A DNA stretch of 64,000 nt from Berberis thunbergii (GCA_003290165.1 QNQO01000537.1:434001-498000), one strand, 5' to 3'; counted from the stretch's first letter, positions 33,532 through 45,895 are shown. Made by a program: numbers and translations. The notes: generated by a model not told the origin, from the letters alone.

Positions 33532-36500
33532 ATGTCGTCAGAGGTCAACAACCCAGCAATTGGCAACACTGACAAAGGTGGGAAAGTCCGCAAGGACAAG
33601 TCTAAGGACTTAATCGCTGCGATGGATGAAAGGTTGGCCAAGTTGCGTGCCACCATGTCCGACTTAAGGGAGAAAGTTGAAGACATGGAACTACGCATCG
33701 AGGGGCAAGCGTCCAACGGGGAGGACCAAGAGCTCCGTGAAGAGATGCAAGGAGCCTTAAACGCAGTAGTGGACATGGTGTCCAAAAAGATCGAGTCCCT
33801 AGAAGCCAAAGTTGTTGCTAAAGATGAGGAGATGGAAGCTTACAAAGAAAGAGTTGAGAAACTTGAAACTCAGCTCAGGGTGTGCATGGCTGCGGTAGCC
33901 AATGGTGGGACTACGCCAGGGACAGTCACCCACAGAGTCGAAGCTCCCAAACCTAAGGCCTATGGTGGGGCAAGGAGTGCAAGGGAGATCGACAACTTCT
34001 TGTGGAATATGGAATGCTACTTTGATGCGGTTGGCATAATAGATGAAGCATCAAAGGTACGCAGTGTCTCCTTATATTTAAATGATGTTGCTACAGTTTG
34101 GTGGCGCAGAAGGTCAGATGATGTCAAGAAAGGATTATGCACCATCGACACTTGGGAAGAGTTCACGAAGGAACTCAAGAGACAATTCTACCCGGAGGAT
34201 GCCGAGAACGAAGCTAGGGCCAAGCTTCGTCGCCTTCAACATAAGGAAGGCCACATAAGGGAGTATGTGAAGGAGTTCTCAGAGTTGCTCTTGGAGATTC
34301 CTGACATGGGAGAAAAGGATGCTTTGTTTAGCTTCCTTGACGGCCTAACGGGTTGGGCCAAGTTGGAATTGAAGAGGCGAGGTGTGCAAGACCTTGCAAC
34401 GGCTATGGCTGCGGCCGAATCCTTGATTGAGTTCAAAAGAAAGGACTCATCCAAGGGACAAGGGAAAAGGTCGAGTAGTGATGGCAAAGGTGGGGGAGAC
34501 AAGGAGAAGTCCTCCAAGGAACACAAGTACTCCAAAGACAAGGGGAAGGAGAAAAGAGATGGATCACCCAAGAAAATGTCTTGCTTCTTATGTAGTGGAC
34601 CCCATCGGGCATTTGAGTGCCCAAACCGGGGGAAACTCGCCGCGCTTGTCATGGAGGAAGAAGCAAAGGAGGAAAGGAGGATCGCCTCAATGAATCTCCT
34701 AAGTGCCATTCAAGCTAAGGTCGAAGAACAACCACGTGGAAGGATGTACGTGGAGACCGAGATTGGGGACAAGACTTTGAAAGCCATGGTGGATACCGGA
34801 GCCGACACAGTTTACATGGCCAAAGACCTTGCTGAAGAAATTGGCCTATCATATACAAAGGAGAAAGGTTATATCAAGGGAGTCAATGCTAAAAGTCTCC
34901 CAATTGAAGGAGTAGCTCGTGGCACCGATATTCGGCTTGGACAATGGCAAGGTAAAGTCGACATAACTATTGCCCCAATTGATGATCACAAATTCTATTT
35001 GGGTATAGACTTCTTGGACATGGTGAAGGCTTTTCTGGTACCATATGCCAACACCATGTGCATCATGGAGAAGGGACAACCTTGTGTTGTGCCCGTAGTA
35101 AGGGAGATAGGTAAGGAGAGAATGGTGTCCGCTCTCCAACTTTCTAAAGGAGTAAAGAGAAATGAGCCTACTTATTTGGCTACCCTCAAGGAAGATGAAG
35201 GTCCCATGGATGGAGAGGTGAATGCACCTAAGGCCGTCCAAGATGTTCTCAAGGAGTATAAGGATGTTATGCCTGCCGAGTTGCCTAAGAAGCTTCCACC
35301 AAGGAGAGAGGTGGATCATGCTATTGAGTTAGAAGTTGGAGCAAAGCCACCTGCATTTGCTCCTTATCGTATGGCACCTCCTGAACTCGAGGAGTTAAGA
35401 AGACAATTAAAGGATTTACTAGATGCTGGTTATATCCGACCCTCCAAAGCTCCATATGGTGCGCCGGTATTATTTCAAAAGAAACATGATGGATCCCTAC
35501 GGCTTTGTATTGACTATCGGGCACTCAACAAGGTCACTATCAAGAACAAGTACCCGATTCCACTTATTGCGGATCTCTTTGATCAACTTGGTGATGCAAG
35601 GTACTTTACCAAGCTTGACTTGCGCTCGGGATATTATCAAGTCCGCATAGCCGAAGGAGATGAACCAAAGACGGCATGTGTTACAAGGTACGGGTCTTAC
35701 GAGTTCTTAGTCATGCCATTTGGTTTAACTAATGCGCCGGCCACATTTTGCACTCTAATGAATAAGGTACTAGCTCCTTACCTTGATCGGTTCGTAGTTG
35801 TGTACCTTGATGACATTGTGATATATAGTAAGACATTGGAGGAACATATGGATCACTTGAGACAAGTGTTCCAAACCTTGAAGGAGAACGAGCTCTATGT
35901 CAAAAAGGAGAAATGCTCATTTGCCCAAGAAAAGGTGACATTCTTGGGTCATATCATTGGCAAGGGCAAGCTTCGTATGGACAAGTCCAAGGTACAAGCC
36001 ATCCAAGATTGGGAACCACCAACCAAAGTCACCGAGTTAAGATCTTTCCTTGGCTTGGTGAACTATTATAGAAGGTTCATCAAAGGCTACTCTTCCATAG
36101 CCACTCCATTGACAGACTTGCTCAAGAAGGGACAAAGTTGGGATTGGAGTTCAAAATGCCAACAAGCTTTCGAAGGATTGAAGAAGGCAATTGTGGAAGA
36201 ACCGGTGTTGGCACTTCCCAACCATTCTATGTCTTTTGAGGTACACACGGATGCTTCCGACTTTGCTATTGGTGGGGTACTGATGCAAGAAGGGCATCCT
36301 ATTGCCTTTGAAAGTAGGAAGCTCAATGATACTGAGAGGCGGTACACAGTACAAGAGAAGGAAATGACAGCGGTTGTGCGCTGCCTACGAACATGGCGAC
36401 ATTACTTGCTTGGGAGCAAATTTGTGGTCAAGACCGACAATGTTGCCACTAGCTACTTCCAGAAACAGAAGAAGCTCACACCAAAACAAGCTAGGTGGCA

Positions 36501-38082
36501 AGATTTCTTGGCAGAGTTCGATTACACTTTGGAGTACAAGCCTGGCAAAGCTAATCTTGTTGCAGATGCTTTGAGTAGAAAAGGAGAACTTGCTGACATA
36601 AGTCAACCTCAAAGCAACTTGAAGGAACGCATAAAGGAAGGATTGGCACATGATTCCATGGCTCAAACCATCATAGCTCTTGTCAAAGATGGGAAGACAA
36701 GGCGGTTTTGGGTGGAGAATGGCTTGATATACTCTAAGGGAAGGCGAATCTATGTTCCACCTCATGACAACCTAAGGAAGGAAGTCTTGAGAGAATGCCA
36801 TGATAGCAAGTGGGCGGGACATCCAGGTATACATCGAACTCTTGCTCTTGTTGAAGATTCCTATTACTGGCCACATATGAGGGATGATATCGAAGCATAT
36901 GTGAAGACTTGTCTTGTATGCCAACAAGACAAAGTGGAGCAACAATCACCTGCCGGCTTACTTGAACCCCTCCCCATCCCAGAGAGACCTTGGGAGAGTG
37001 TTTCTTTAGATTTCATAGTCGGGTTGCCTACATCCGAGGGTTGCAATTGGATCCTTGTGGTCGTGGACAGATTTTCGAAGTATGCCACCTTTATTCCCAC
37101 ACCCAAGGAATGCACAGCCGAGCAAGCCGCACATTTATTCCTCAAACATGTGGTGAAGTATTGGGGTGTGCCCAAATCTATCATCAGTGATCGGGATACT
37201 CGGTTCACGGGAAAATTTTGGACTGAGTTGTTCAAGTTATTGGGTACCGACCTTAATTTCTCTACTAGCTTTCATCCTCAAACGGATGGTCAAACAGAGA
37301 GGATGAATGCTTTGCTGGAGTTATATCTTAGGCACTATGTGAGTGCCAACCAACGAGATTGGGCTAAGTTGCTAGATGTTGCCCAATTCTCTTTCAACTT
37401 GCAGAAGAGTGAAGCGACGGGTCGTAGCCCATTCGAGATTGTCATGGGACAACAACCTATGACCCCGAGTTCTATTGCCACTGGCTACACAGGAGTGAGT
37501 CCATCAGCCTATAAGTTTGCCAAAGGATGGAATGATCAAGCTGATGAGGCTCGAGCTTACTTGGAAAAGGCCTCCAAGAGGATGAAGAAGTGGGCCGACA
37601 AGAAGAGACGGCCTCGAGAGTTTCAGGTTGGAGACCTTGTGCTTGTCAAGATGCATGCTCATGCCAGACTTTCTGGACTGCATCGTGGCCTTATTAGAAG
37701 ATATGAGGGTCCTTTCCCCATAGTCAAGAAAGTGAGAAAGCAAGCCTACAAGGTCGAGTTGCAGCCGAGGATCAAGTTTCATCCAGTCTTCCATGTGAGC
37801 CTACTGAAACCGTATAAGGAAGATCGGGATGATCCAAATCGAGGAGTTTCACAAAGAGCACCAATGGGCATGAGGATCCAACATGACAAGGAACCAGAGA
37901 TTATCTTGTCAGATCGTGTGGTGCGTCATTCCAACCAACCTCCCACACATGAGTTACTCGTCAAGTGGAAGGGATTGCCAGAAACTGAAGCCAGTTGGGA
38001 GCCAATCCAACATTTGTGGCAATTCAAGGAGCAAATCAAAGCGTACGAGGATTTGAAGGCAACGAGGACGTCGCCTGATTAG
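33532..38082 (+). CDS. intact Gypsy chromovirus Gag-Pol polyprotein, 1516 aa
   Basis: I start at the first ATG (33532, [12 protein letters not shown]); the open frame extends upstream without a Met through the primer-binding site. Order: a coiled-coil-like N-terminus (about 30-120), retrotransposon gag (about 150-270, with [10 protein letters not shown] and [14 protein letters not shown]), a Lys/Ser-rich basic stretch, a zinc knuckle [13 protein letters not shown] (CX2CX3HX4C) and protease [10 protein letters not shown] near residue 418. RT follows with [22 protein letters not shown] and the catalytic YLDD near 757, RNase H ([13 protein letters not shown]) near 903, integrase with an HHCC zinc region (CLVCQQDK) and acidic residues in LDFIVG, SDRDTRF and DGQTERM, then a chromodomain ([17 protein letters not shown]) near 1473-1505. 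Every catalytic motif I can check is intact. Function in virus-like particles and nuclear integration is family knowledge. Confidence 0.96.
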   Translation: MSSEVNNPAIGNTDKGGKVRKDKSKDLIAAMDERLAKLRATMSDLREKVEDMELRIEGQASNGEDQELREEMQGALNAVVDMVSKKIESLEAKVVAKDEEMEAYKERVEKLETQLRVCMAAVANGGTTPGTVTHRVEAPKPKAYGGARSAREIDNFLWNMECYFDAVGIIDEASKVRSVSLYLNDVATVWWRRRSDDVKKGLCTIDTWEEFTKELKRQFYPEDAENEARAKLRRLQHKEGHIREYVKEFSELLLEIPDMGEKDALFSFLDGLTGWAKLELKRRGVQDLATAMAAAESLIEFKRKDSSKGQGKRSSSDGKGGGDKEKSSKEHKYSKDKGKEKRDGSPKKMSCFLCSGPHRAFECPNRGKLAALVMEEEAKEERRIASMNLLSAIQAKVEEQPRGRMYVETEIGDKTLKAMVDTGADTVYMAKDLAEEIGLSYTKEKGYIKGVNAKSLPIEGVARGTDIRLGQWQGKVDITIAPIDDHKFYLGIDFLDMVKAFLVPYANTMCIMEKGQPCVVPVVREIGKERMVSALQLSKGVKRNEPTYLATLKEDEGPMDGEVNAPKAVQDVLKEYKDVMPAELPKKLPPRREVDHAIELEVGAKPPAFAPYRMAPPELEELRRQLKDLLDAGYIRPSKAPYGAPVLFQKKHDGSLRLCIDYRALNKVTIKNKYPIPLIADLFDQLGDARYFTKLDLRSGYYQVRIAEGDEPKTACVTRYGSYEFLVMPFGLTNAPATFCTLMNKVLAPYLDRFVVVYLDDIVIYSKTLEEHMDHLRQVFQTLKENELYVKKEKCSFAQEKVTFLGHIIGKGKLRMDKSKVQAIQDWEPPTKVTELRSFLGLVNYYRRFIKGYSSIATPLTDLLKKGQSWDWSSKCQQAFEGLKKAIVEEPVLALPNHSMSFEVHTDASDFAIGGVLMQEGHPIAFESRKLNDTERRYTVQEKEMTAVVRCLRTWRHYLLGSKFVVKTDNVATSYFQKQKKLTPKQARWQDFLAEFDYTLEYKPGKANLVADALSRKGELADISQPQSNLKERIKEGLAHDSMAQTIIALVKDGKTRRFWVENGLIYSKGRRIYVPPHDNLRKEVLRECHDSKWAGHPGIHRTLALVEDSYYWPHMRDDIEAYVKTCLVCQQDKVEQQSPAGLLEPLPIPERPWESVSLDFIVGLPTSEGCNWILVVVDRFSKYATFIPTPKECTAEQAAHLFLKHVVKYWGVPKSIISDRDTRFTGKFWTELFKLLGTDLNFSTSFHPQTDGQTERMNALLELYLRHYVSANQRDWAKLLDVAQFSFNLQKSEATGRSPFEIVMGQQPMTPSSIATGYTGVSPSAYKFAKGWNDQADEARAYLEKASKRMKKWADKKRRPREFQVGDLVLVKMHAHARLSGLHRGLIRRYEGPFPIVKKVRKQAYKVELQPRIKFHPVFHVSLLKPYKEDRDDPNRGVSQRAPMGMRIQHDKEPEIILSDRVVRHSNQPPTHELLVKWKGLPETEASWEPIQHLWQFKEQIKAYEDLKATRTSPD

Positions 38083-38093
38083 GTGGGGGAGAA
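38082..38093 (+). other. polypurine tract of the intact Gypsy element
   Basis: GGTGGGGGAGAA directly before the 3' LTR, overlapping the last base of the stop codon. It would prime plus-strand DNA synthesis. Confidence 0.9.
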
Positions 38094-38534
38094 TGTCACA
38101 ACTATTTTCTTGCTTAGCCAAGTGAGGTTGGCAAGTGTACATAATGTAGAGTATTCCACATTGTTCTAGAGAGAGTTCTCTAGAACCTCCCATAAGACTC
38201 CACAAAGTTCCATAGGATTCTAGTCCTTAGATATTTCTAAGGAAGTGTGTAGAAACTCAATATAGACCGTTAGATTAAAATGATCACCACCGTCCATTGA
38301 GGAGGTGGAGTTGTATAAATAGGCTAAGGCCTCATTTCTTGTAATCACCTCAGAGAATTCAAGCAATACAAATTCTAGTTCTCTTTAGCTCTCTTGTGTG
38401 TTCTTAGCTTGCTTAGTTTTCCAAAGTCTAAGTAAGGCTTTTGTGGGCAAGGCTGACTAGCTTTCTTTGATAACTTGGGGCAAAGTTTGCTAGTGCCGCA
38501 CGGGAAGTACCTTGTGAAAAGAAAGCCCGTGACA
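38094..38534 (+). repeat. 3' LTR of the intact Gypsy element
   Basis: Identical to the 5' LTR except at two positions and carrying an intact TATAAATAGG at 38314-38323. Confidence 0.97.
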
Positions 38535-38802
38535 TAGAGCAAGTGCCTAGTATAAAGTATTGTTTTTATAGCATGCTTCAGGTTTGCTCGCTTCACCAAT
38601 GAGAAGTGAACAGGCTTTTCTCATATCTGAATTGTACATTATTATTTCCTAATCAAAATTATAGGTTTCGCAGAACAGGTGAATGAAGAAATTCAAATAT
38701 ACATATCACTGAATTCTGGTTTGGTTGGATTAGACCATCAGCTATACTGGTAATTGAATTGCCTTGCTGATATAGATTCTTAATGTAATAATTTCTATTT
38801 CT

Positions 38803-39438
38803 TTATAACAACTGAAGTGCTGCCAGTGTTATTATACAAGGTGCCACAGTGTGGAGTATTCTTTTAGGAACTTCTTGTGCAAAGTTCGATGGTGGAAAAC
38901 CATTATCTGGAAAAGTCGTCATTGGTGGGGCAACAATTGGGATTTGATCTAGGGGATTGGCTGTAGGTGAAGGTGGCAAAATCAGACTAGCTGATGCAGG
39001 TGCAACCTTAGGACTAGGAAATGCAACTTCACTATTAGGATTAGGTGGTGCAGGTGCACCTTGGGAACTCGGAGTAGAGCAGATAGATGAAGGATTTGTT
39101 AGGTTGTGCTCAGGTTCTATCAGCACTCCTATTATGCCATGGCATCTGATTGAAGACCCTGAAGTGCAGATGTTTGGGCTAATGATCTGCACATCATTAA
39201 GGTAAATGCTTCTGCTACTACTGTTGTTGTTAACTTTGAGCATGAAGTCTGGTTCTAAAGTTGGGATCATGGATCCAGTTGAGAGAAGTTTTAGGTGATT
39301 ATAGAGCAAAGGTGAAGGAATTGAATGTTTCAGCAAGAAATTGTATACATTACTTGCAGACAATGGAATCTGAAATTGTACATGAATTTCAAAAATTGTC
39401 ATTGTACTTGATATATTTTGATAGATTTTGTGATTCAA
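38803..39438 (-). pseudogene. possible FAS1-domain protein fragment
   Basis: A 211-residue minus-strand frame. Its middle (LLSTGSMIPTLEPDFMLKV, SIYLNDVQIISPNI, HGIIGVLIEP) resembles the C-terminal half of a fasciclin-1 adhesion domain from plant FLA-like proteins. A Pro/Ser/Ala-rich stretch (about residues 110-180) and a short hydrophobic tail follow. The N-terminal signal peptide and the first half of the FAS1 domain are missing, and the CACTA-like DNA at 39540-39899 lies on that side. The intact C-terminus with a hydrophobic end would fit a GPI-anchor signal. The family call is by remembered motif and tentative; an unrelated proline-rich protein is possible. Confidence 0.45.
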
Positions 39439-39539
39439 TGTAATACATTACCTTATTAATTACATTACTTTGCCTCCGTTCATGGAAATGTTTAAGTGTT
39501 TGGCACATTTAGATTTTTATTTTCTAGAAATAAAACTTA

Positions 39540-39899
39540 TAAGATTTAATAAAAAGTCATTTGATAGAAAAAAAATGCTATAAATAGTATACTTATAACA
39601 ACGTTTTTTAAAAGCTATAATAGACTTTCTATAGCGTTTCATAAATGCTATAAATACTATAAATAGTTAATTTACAATAGCGTTTTTAAAACGCTATAAT
39701 AGACTTACTATAGCGTTTCAGAAACGCTATAAATAATGTTACTATAACGTTTTAGAAACGCTATTATAGTCAACTTACAATAGCATTTTAAAACGCTATG
39801 TGTCTATTATAGCTCCGACAGACACAACGTTTGCTAAAACGCTATGGTAGCCTACCATAGCGTTTTTGAAACGCTATTAATGCAATATTTCTTGTAGTG
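39540..39899. mobile_element. CACTA-type terminus with TATAGCGTTT subterminal repeats
   Basis: A dozen or so copies of ATAGCGTTTT / AAAACGCTAT in both orientations lead to the right end CTTGTAGTG (39891-39899), whose complement is CACTACAAG followed by AAATATTGC, a common CACTA terminus. No left terminus was recognised. The motif set differs from the 5288-5695 element, so it is a different family. Confidence 0.65.
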
Positions 39900-40584
39900 A
39901 TTTTGTTGAAGAACCGTTGATGTATTTCTTCAATGGAATATGTTATGCTATATGATTTTAAAATTGGTAATCAATGTGTTCTTTATGAGATTATGTTAAA
40001 GACACCATGTTGACAATATGCACAAGTTCAACATAATATATCAATTTTAACACAAGCGTAACTATCCTCCTTTAATCCAGTCTATTGGTAGTCTACTGTG
40101 GTTCTAAAATGGCTAAAACACCCAAAAAAAAAAAAAATTCATCTTGAATATAATGAATTATCCATAAGAAAACACTTCCCTCTATATCGTCAATGTTGGT
40201 TTGGTACTTTATCTCTTTATGACTTACTCCCAAAATTTGAAAGACGTTGTACATAAAATTATCCATAAGAAAAATGCATAATGTCTATCAATGTAGTTGA
40301 GTGAATATAATGAATGCTAAAATGTCGATGTTAACTTGACTATGGATTGTGTATATTGATGATGATCAAATAATGAAATTGATGAAGGCGATATTGATGG
40401 GCTGATGAATCAGACATTGATCTCATTAATTTAGTTTAGATGATGTAAATATGGTAACAAATAGACTTTGTTACAATTGCGAAAATTATTATTTTGCAAT
40501 GCATTGGGTCAATGACAGGAGGCTTCCTCCATAAGTGACACATTCACCGCATGCATTTGAAAGCTAGTAATCTATAATAAGAGC
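39900..40584. other. AT-rich spacer, no gene seen
   Basis: No reading frame with motifs, repeat border or RNA gene recognised. Confidence 0.55.
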
Positions 40585-40773
40585 TTCTAAATGTCGAGGT
40601 AAAGGGCGAGGAAACGAGCGAGGGACGTGACGTGGCGGGGTGGGGACCGTCCACCCCGCTCGGGATGCGTGCCGTCACTTTTTGTGCGCGCATCTCGAGC
40701 GGGGTGGACGGTCCCCACCCCGCCACGTCACGTTCCTCGCCCATTTCCTCGCCCTTTACCTCGACATTTAGAA
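40585..40773. mobile_element. foldback MITE, 189 bp, near-perfect hairpin
   Basis: Arms of about 80 bases are inverted copies. The left arm starts TTCTAAATGTCGAGG and runs to GTCCACCCCGCTCG; the right arm runs from CGAGCGGGGTGGAC to CCTCGACATTTAGAA. A short GC-rich loop region around GATGCGTGCCGTC / GCGCGCATC joins them. The arms are GC-rich in an AT-rich context. A target duplication was not identified with confidence. A truncated relative lies at 47856-48010. Confidence 0.88.
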
Positions 40774-40826
40774 TTCCTGCTATAATAATAATAAAAATCA
40801 TTTGCAAGTGATTGCCCAGTTTCTTA

Positions 40827-41144
40827 GGGTGTGTTTAGTTGCATGGAATTCTATTCAATGGGTCTTAAGGAGGGGATCCCTAAATGTAAAGTTAAATGGA
40901 GGTAGCATCATCATCTACCATTAGATTTTGTGATCAATGGTGGAAATGAAAGTCTCGTGAATATGAGAATTACATTCCTTGTTCCCCTCAAAACATGTGA
41001 TTTTTATGTTTATGAGACTTATATTCCCATCATTGATCAGAAAATCTAATGATGGATTGGTGAATGAATATCAAATTAGTTTAAATGTAGGTGATTCCTT
41101 TATGAATTCTCATAAAATAGTATTCCATGTAACCAAACACACCC
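40827..41144. mobile_element. Tourist-like (PIF/Harbinger) MITE, 318 bp
   Basis: Inverted ends GGGTGTGTTTAGTTGCATGG and its mirror CCATGTAACCAAACACACCC (two mismatches) are flanked by TTA on both sides (40824-40826, 41145-41147), the duplication typical of PIF/Harbinger MITEs. The interior also folds back (TTAGATTTTGTGATCAATG against CATTGATCAGAAAATCTAA). No coding capacity. Confidence 0.9.
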
Positions 41145-42892
41145 TTAGTTTATTTAGGTTCCCTACACCACTGATCAAGCCTAACTTGAATTTTGTTTAA
41201 GTTGAACATTTTGATCTTGTTGGCTGTCCAATATCAAATTCCCATAGTCCACAGGCCAAAAAATTTGGGTTGGGTTCGGATTTGTCCACCCAAGTTCTAC
41301 CCCTACATTCTTCAGTTTCTTCTTGTTTCTTCACAGCCACCCCCATCCCACCGACAATGACCACCATGATTCAGCCACCACCACCCCCAAAACCTTTGTA
41401 AATGTATGTAGGTACATGACAACCAGCCACCTCGTACTGCCACTGCCACCATCTGTTAGCGACTCTGAAACCTAATAATTGAGAAGAATTAGGCAAGTAA
41501 TCATTGATCTGGGATCCAAAATTTTGGGAGTGAAATTTAACAAATTAAATATTAGATATTTGATAAGGATTTGCATCTGAACTGCCTAGGCAAGGTTCCA
41601 AAGCAAGACCATCACCCCGACAACGTGTTCATGTCACTATGATCCCCCCTTCCTCCCATATAAACTATGAGATCACCCCATACTGAAAGGGGTGTCAAAG
41701 GGACTGTCCTCCAATAAATACAATCAACCTCATCAGTTGAAACAATTTGTCTACGTAATTTGAGCAAAATTTATGCATTTTTCAGTAGATTAATTGTACT
41801 TCGTCTCCAATTAACATTCATATTACACTTTTCTTATTACACCAACAATCAATATGCATGGAATGTTAAACACATCAGTGTGACCATTTCAATTATTTTG
41901 GATGACGAAAATACCCTTCACGTGCTCATCACACAGAACAAGTCTTCCACCGCCACCACCACCACCCCCCTCTCCTTCCCCATCCCCATCCCCATCCCCA
42001 AGTTCATCCGATCATCCAACCTGAAATCCATCCACTCGATCGCACACGCAGTTCCCGTAGAAGTATCAGTTGGTTCCCTCCCAATTTCCTGCGCTTTCTT
42101 CTTTGTGAGATAAGCTCACTTTTTATTCTTCTCCAGTGAACCTCACCTGCAAGATACAAATAGATGGTGAAGGGGACACGAGAGAGAGAGAGAGAGACAA
42201 AGAATGGAAGAGAATTAGAGAGGAGAACTGGGAGTCCTCCCTATTGCGTATCTGGTTCGTCTTCTTCGTCCGGCTCCGGTACTGCAAGAAAAAGATAAAT
42301 TAGAGAGAAAGATAGAGGGATGGGAGATGGAATGAGAGAAAGATAAATCCAATCTCTGCAAGATCTCATTTCGTCGAAGCGATTGTTGCTGCAGCCGCGG
42401 AATAGGAGCCCTCCGTCTGAAATCCTCTGCAAATTCAAGAAGATCTATCGGCTAGAGCTGTAGTCGGGAGATTTGCGGCTGGAGAAGGGGATGATTGTGA
42501 GGCAAAAGAGATTACAAATTGGAAGTTGGATAAGAACACAACTTCTGACATTTTATTAGCCTCTTATCTTTACTGTGGTGGAAGGTACCTAATTTTGTAG
42601 ATTTTCTCAATAGAAAGATGAATCAGACTTCAATGGGAGGCGACTTCCAAAATCAAGTTAATTCAAATTAATGATGATAAGCAATGGATATTTAACTTGT
42701 ATGTTCTGTATAATACCATGCAGGGGCTGGACCACGACATCTTCTCCTACGGAGATGGTGACAAGAGGGGTCACAATTGGTAAGATAAAAATCCCATAAT
42801 CTTTTGGGAATATCCCGCATGAATGAATAATAGTGATAAGTAGATTCTTTGTAACCATGGTACTAAAAATGGAATTGTTTCTCCGTCTCTTC

Positions 42893-42924
<32 letters not shown>

Positions 42925-44260
42925 AGTAGGACTCACTGGTTGTACACGTTTGTCAAAAGAAATCATTTGCAGATGACATTCACCATAAACATGATAATCT
43001 CAGTAGAAGGGCAACAAAAGAATTGCCATTACTTGGCCTAGACAAATTAAGTGTTTTGGCATCATAGATATTTTTTGCATTTTCTTATATCCATATTTTA
43101 GTGCTGCAATGTTGGTGGTCCAGCAGGAGGTCGGACATTGTGTTTTGGCATATGTATACCCCTTTAGTTCAGCCAAATTCAAGGTGATGGTGGTGGCGAG
43201 ATGCTGAGAGGTGATGTGATGTTATTGAATGTTTTTAAATTTAGGTTGGTTGTTATTGTTTGTAAATTCAGTATTTTGCACTTCAGGTTGTTAGGTATTG
43301 AATGTTATTGAATGCTTATAAATTCAGGTTATTGAAAGTGTTATGTCAGGTTGTATATTGATGCTTGAAAGTGCTATGTTAGGTTTTGAGTTGCAAGGTT
43401 AAAGTGCTATGTTAGGTTTTTAATTTCCATGATGTTGAGGCATTTGATTACAATGTGCTATTAACATCCAATGAACATCAAATAAATTTACATTGTTGAA
43501 AGAACATCAAACTTTGTTATAAGAACATCCAATAAACATCAAATGAATTTACATTGTGCTTTAACATCCAATGTACATGTACTTCTTCAAAAAATTTCTT
43601 AGTTCAAACTTCCTATTCACTTGTTAGATTGTGCTTGTGACGCCATGGGATCTGCAAAATAAATCAATTAAGAGTGATTAATTAGCAATAACTTAACCCC
43701 TTAAAATAAATTACTAGCAGAAACTTAACCCCTTAAAATAATTTGAATGTAACTTTGTCCCCTACAACAGAACTAACCTAACAGATTATGAAGATGAGCT
43801 GCAACTCAAGCTTGCCAACAAAATTTGGCAAGCTTTTCCACTTATTGATGCTTAAATATTGAATCTACAAAGAAATAACACGTAGATGTAGTAGTAGAAG
43901 TAGATGTGAGAGTTATTGGTGGTGAAATGGAAATGGTGGTAGTGAAGTGGAGACAGTGGTGCTGAAGGAGGAGTTGGCGGATTATCTCAACGTCTTAGTG
44001 AAAGTTTGAATCTCAGCCTTCAGATCATTAAAGGGTATTTTGGACAGTAAAATATGACCTTTTTGAATCTAGCACGTGCTTTGACAATCAAGGCACGTTG
44101 ACTATTAGTTTGAGGGAGAAAGTGCAATATGAGTGTTTATTAGGGGCAAAACTGAATTGACTATATGTTTTAGGGGGGAAAGTGCAATTAACCTTTTTTC
44201 AGATCAAGCAAATCCCTAAGTTGAACATAATTTTTAGGGTTTGGTTGTACGTGTGTGTGT
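41145..44260. other. spacer with simple repeats, no gene confirmed
   Basis: Contains CCACCACC/CCCCATCCCC-rich tracts near 41380-41400 and 41950-42000, a (GA)n tract at about 42180-42196, and a (CAA)n array at about 42892-42924. Degenerate TTATTGAATG / CAGGTTGTTAG repeats occur at about 43220-43580. Short frames such as 42241-42438 (minus) have no family motif. I cannot exclude decayed exons. Confidence 0.5.
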
Positions 44261-44284
44261 GGGGGGGGGGGGGGGGGGGGGGGG
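44261..44284. repeat. G homopolymer after a short (GT)n
   Basis: About 24 consecutive G preceded by GTGTGTGTGT. Such runs are error-prone in sequencing; the length should be taken as approximate. Confidence 0.95.
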
Positions 44285-44779
44285 ATCAAACCCGACCCAT
44301 TTAGTTATCGAGCCACTTCACAAAGCCAAACTTGACCAGCTTGGACCCATTTATGTGAAACCAAATTTTGTTTTGTTTTAATAAATGACATAACCAATAA
44401 ATTTTACTTCTAATTTTTGCAAGGAAAACACCAGATCAGGAAATATTTGATTTCATACTTATTATAGATTTATACAAAAATTTCAAAATATTTCGAAAAC
44501 TATTTATTTAAGTGAAGTTTTAAATCAACTATTTCATAATTTTTAAAGATGATGTGATTAATAATTTGGTCAAGTAAGGAAGGAGATATAATATATTCTT
44601 ACAAATCTTGTTGTTCACTAGCTCATACGGGTCAAAATGGGTTACACAACCTCAACCCTAACTAGCCCTTTAGCTTACTGGGCTTGGTGGTCTAGCTCAA
44701 AATGATCCAAAACCCGTGAAGCCTCAATGAACCGTTTATAACTAGCATGCTTCGCGTCGGTTGCGGCCAAGCACGGATC

Positions 44780-45690
44780 TAGGGGGTTAGGGGCACTTAC
44801 CCCCATTGACTTTTAATTTTGTTTTTTCGATTATGCGTTGCTGACGCCTCCATCTCACCCCTTCCTCTCTCCCTTTGCTCTCTATGATGTCGACGATCCC
44901 GTCCTGCATTTTCTTTTTTTGCTCCCGCTATCTGTATACTGCGGGATCGACATTCGCCCCACCTCCTCTCTTCGTTTCATTCCCTCTCTATTTAATTTAT
45001 TTCCCTTTCCCACTATCGCCACCAGTCATCAGTAATCCCAACATTTTTTGTCTGTTTTGAGGAAGAAGGTCTTTTAAGTATTTTCTCTAGGTGAATTCAT
45101 ATATTGAGGTCTAGTTTTGTATTTTGTTCATAAGATTTTCTAGAGATACATGAAAAATTCGACCCATTAGTTTTTCCTCAAGATTAGGGTTGAACAAAAA
45201 ATGAACCAAATCGATTAAATCGATCGATTTCGGTTTTAAAAAATTTTAAACCGAAGTGGTGAGTTTGTTTTTTCTGTTTCTATATTACTTTAACTGACAA
45301 AACCAAACCGGCCGAATATATATAATAAATAATATATAGTTTATATAAAAATAATATATTCATTTCATATTTAGACGGTTAAGTTACGGTTTGCATACAT
45401 TAGATTCGGTTCGGTTTTGTTAATGGTCGGTTCGATTTCGGATTGAAATTTTAAAACCGACTAAAGTTGGTTCGGTTTTCAATCCTGCTTAAGATATATG
45501 TTTGTATCTCGAGATTCATCTGTGGATTATTGTTTGAAAGACATTTTGATAATCAACGTGAGCCTTTTGACATCCAACATATGTTGATTGCTTTTCATGG
45601 GATAGAGTGCAGTAGTGATTAATGTTTCAGATATCCTCTAATTATCTATTTTTTGATAGGAAAAATAGAAAATAATCCAATTTTTTTAAA
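44780..45690. repeat. dispersed repeat, copy 2 (partner at 4300-4960)
   Basis: Collinear with copy 1 over the pyrimidine-rich start, the TTTAATTTATTTCCCTTTCCC block and the ATCTCGAGATTCATC block. It is interrupted by a 303-bp insertion at 45185-45487 that copy 1 lacks. Non-coding; class unknown. Confidence 0.78.
45185..45487. mobile_element. small hAT-like MITE nested in the dispersed repeat
   Basis: The insert has imperfect inverted ends TAGGGTTGAAC / TTTCAATCCTG. It is flanked by CTCAAGAT (45177-45184) and CTTAAGAT (45488-45495), an 8-bp duplication with one mismatch. Copy 1 of the host repeat has the unfilled site CCTCAAGATGCATG at about 4769-4782. The inside carries AAACCGA / TCGGTTT motifs like the MITE at 20636-21186. 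Confidence 0.82.
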
Positions 45691-45895
45691 TGTATAATTT
45701 TACATTTAAAATTAATTTTTAAAATGGTATTGATAAAATAGGACAACAGAATCAATTCCAAATGTGATGGATAAAAGAGCACTTCAATTGAAAGAATGCA
45801 CTATTTCTGGAAGCCATTTAACATGAACTTCATTGTTTCTTTTTTTGTTCAAAATGGTGGTAGGCACAGACAGATGGATTGAGGGAAAGGTCAGC

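Larger units (their letters stand above)
33036..38534 (+). mobile_element. complete Ty3/Gypsy chromovirus, 5.5 kb, recently inserted
   Basis: Two 441-bp LTRs (33036-33476 and 38094-38534), a primer-binding site, one unbroken gag-pol frame and a polypurine tract are all present. By manual comparison the LTRs differ at two positions only (33258/38316 and 33314/38372), which implies a young insertion. Flanks share TAGA (33032-33035 and 38535-38538); a 5-bp duplication would be CTAGA against TAGAG and is not perfect. The chromodomain at the pol C-terminus places it in the chromovirus branch. It is the only autonomous-looking element here. Confidence 0.96.

Noticed and set aside
34236..37794. Several minus-strand frames of 60-160 codons
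   Set aside because: Shadows of the intact Gypsy gag-pol frame on the plus strand.
40585..40773. microRNA precursor
   Set aside because: The hairpin is too long and too perfect and occurs as a repeat with related copies; a foldback MITE fits better, though small RNAs are possible.
42241..42966. Possible small genes on the minus strand
   Set aside because: Frames are short, rich in simple repeats (GA, CAA) and lack recognisable domains or splice pairs.
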